Source: Acetobacter orleanensis
GTDB taxonomy: Bacteria > Pseudomonadota > Alphaproteobacteria > Acetobacterales > Acetobacteraceae
Reading direction: 5' to 3'
Assembly: GCF_001581005.1 (NCBI RefSeq)
Contig: NZ_LHZV01000063.1
Coordinates: 1-64,000 of the forward strand
DNA: 64,000 bases
The notes under the pieces were generated by a model. It was not told where the DNA came from and searched no databases. It saw only the letters and a list, made by a program, of their open reading frames with translations. This document shows, piece by piece, positions 63,941 through 64,000 of this stretch. The position numbers and the translations under genes are program-made. The first letter of the stretch is position 1. Each line of letters begins with the position of its first letter.

Positions 63941-64000
63941 GGAAAACTCTGGCTGAGCGAAAAACAGAGCAAGCTTACCAGATTTTCATATAGGCTGAAA

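Overview
The window looks like chromosomal DNA of an acetic acid bacterium (Alphaproteobacteria, Acetobacteraceae). The reasons are the moderately GC-rich, tightly packed genes, the class I lysyl-tRNA synthetase, the TimA/SecB, HemC/HemD/TsaD and TIGR02302-type genes typical of Alphaproteobacteria, a cytochrome b with the PEWY motif, and a fused shikimate kinase/dehydroquinate synthase. The genus cannot be fixed from sequence reading alone; Acetobacter or a close relative is an inference. There is no prophage, insertion sequence, CRISPR array or rRNA operon. One tRNA (Tyr, GTA) is present.

Layout. 1-5.4 kb (+): 5'-truncated rsmB, rpe, a heparinase II/III-like gene and a GT4 glycosyltransferase. 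5.4-9.9 kb (-): a small lipoprotein, dnaQ/coaE, aroE, an N-formylglutamate amidohydrolase and a small acidic protein. 10.1-18.1 kb (+): argH, an LptM-like lipoprotein, lysA, a TIGR02302 membrane protein, galE and a trypsin-like protease. 18.2-19.8 kb: an ArsR-type regulator divergent from an Old Yellow Enzyme, with a clear operator-like palindrome between them. 19.9-25.2 kb (-): panB, tRNA-Tyr (+), an SDR, mtnP and cytochromes c1 and b, with no Rieske gene. 25.4-27.6 kb (+): hemF and a Tat-exported binding-protein-like gene. 27.6-31.4 kb (-): Smr, a tri-haem cytochrome c peroxidase behind an FNR-type box, an orphan DNA methyltransferase and timA. 31.5-36.9 kb: a phosphatase, secB, hemC-hemD (-), tsaD and rlmJ. 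36.9-41.4 kb (-): marC, a C-terminally short mprF and lysS. 41.5-46.5 kb: cinA-like, accA, xerD, a Pro/Ala-rich membrane protein and aroKB. 46.8-53.2 kb (+): a highly expressed OmpA-like porin, gtrA, alaS, psd and pssA. 53.1-60.3 kb (-): six overlapping genes for a membrane complex related to hydrogenase-4/complex I. 60.3-64 kb: a methyltransferase, gloB, a DUF2125 protein and a second methyltransferase.

The most unusual locus is the six-gene hydrogenase-4-like cluster. Its small subunit keeps a full set of iron-sulfur cysteines, but its large subunit has lost three of the four cysteines that bind nickel-iron, so it should not be a hydrogenase. It also carries a long acidic tail on the HyfE-like subunit and has no ferredoxin-like subunit. 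Its electron donor and acceptor are unknown. Other points worth following: a cytochrome bc1 pair without its Rieske partner, an FNR-type box before a probable quinol peroxidase, a LysRS-MprF operon whose MprF lacks the second half of its transferase domain, and the ArsR/OYE regulatory pair.
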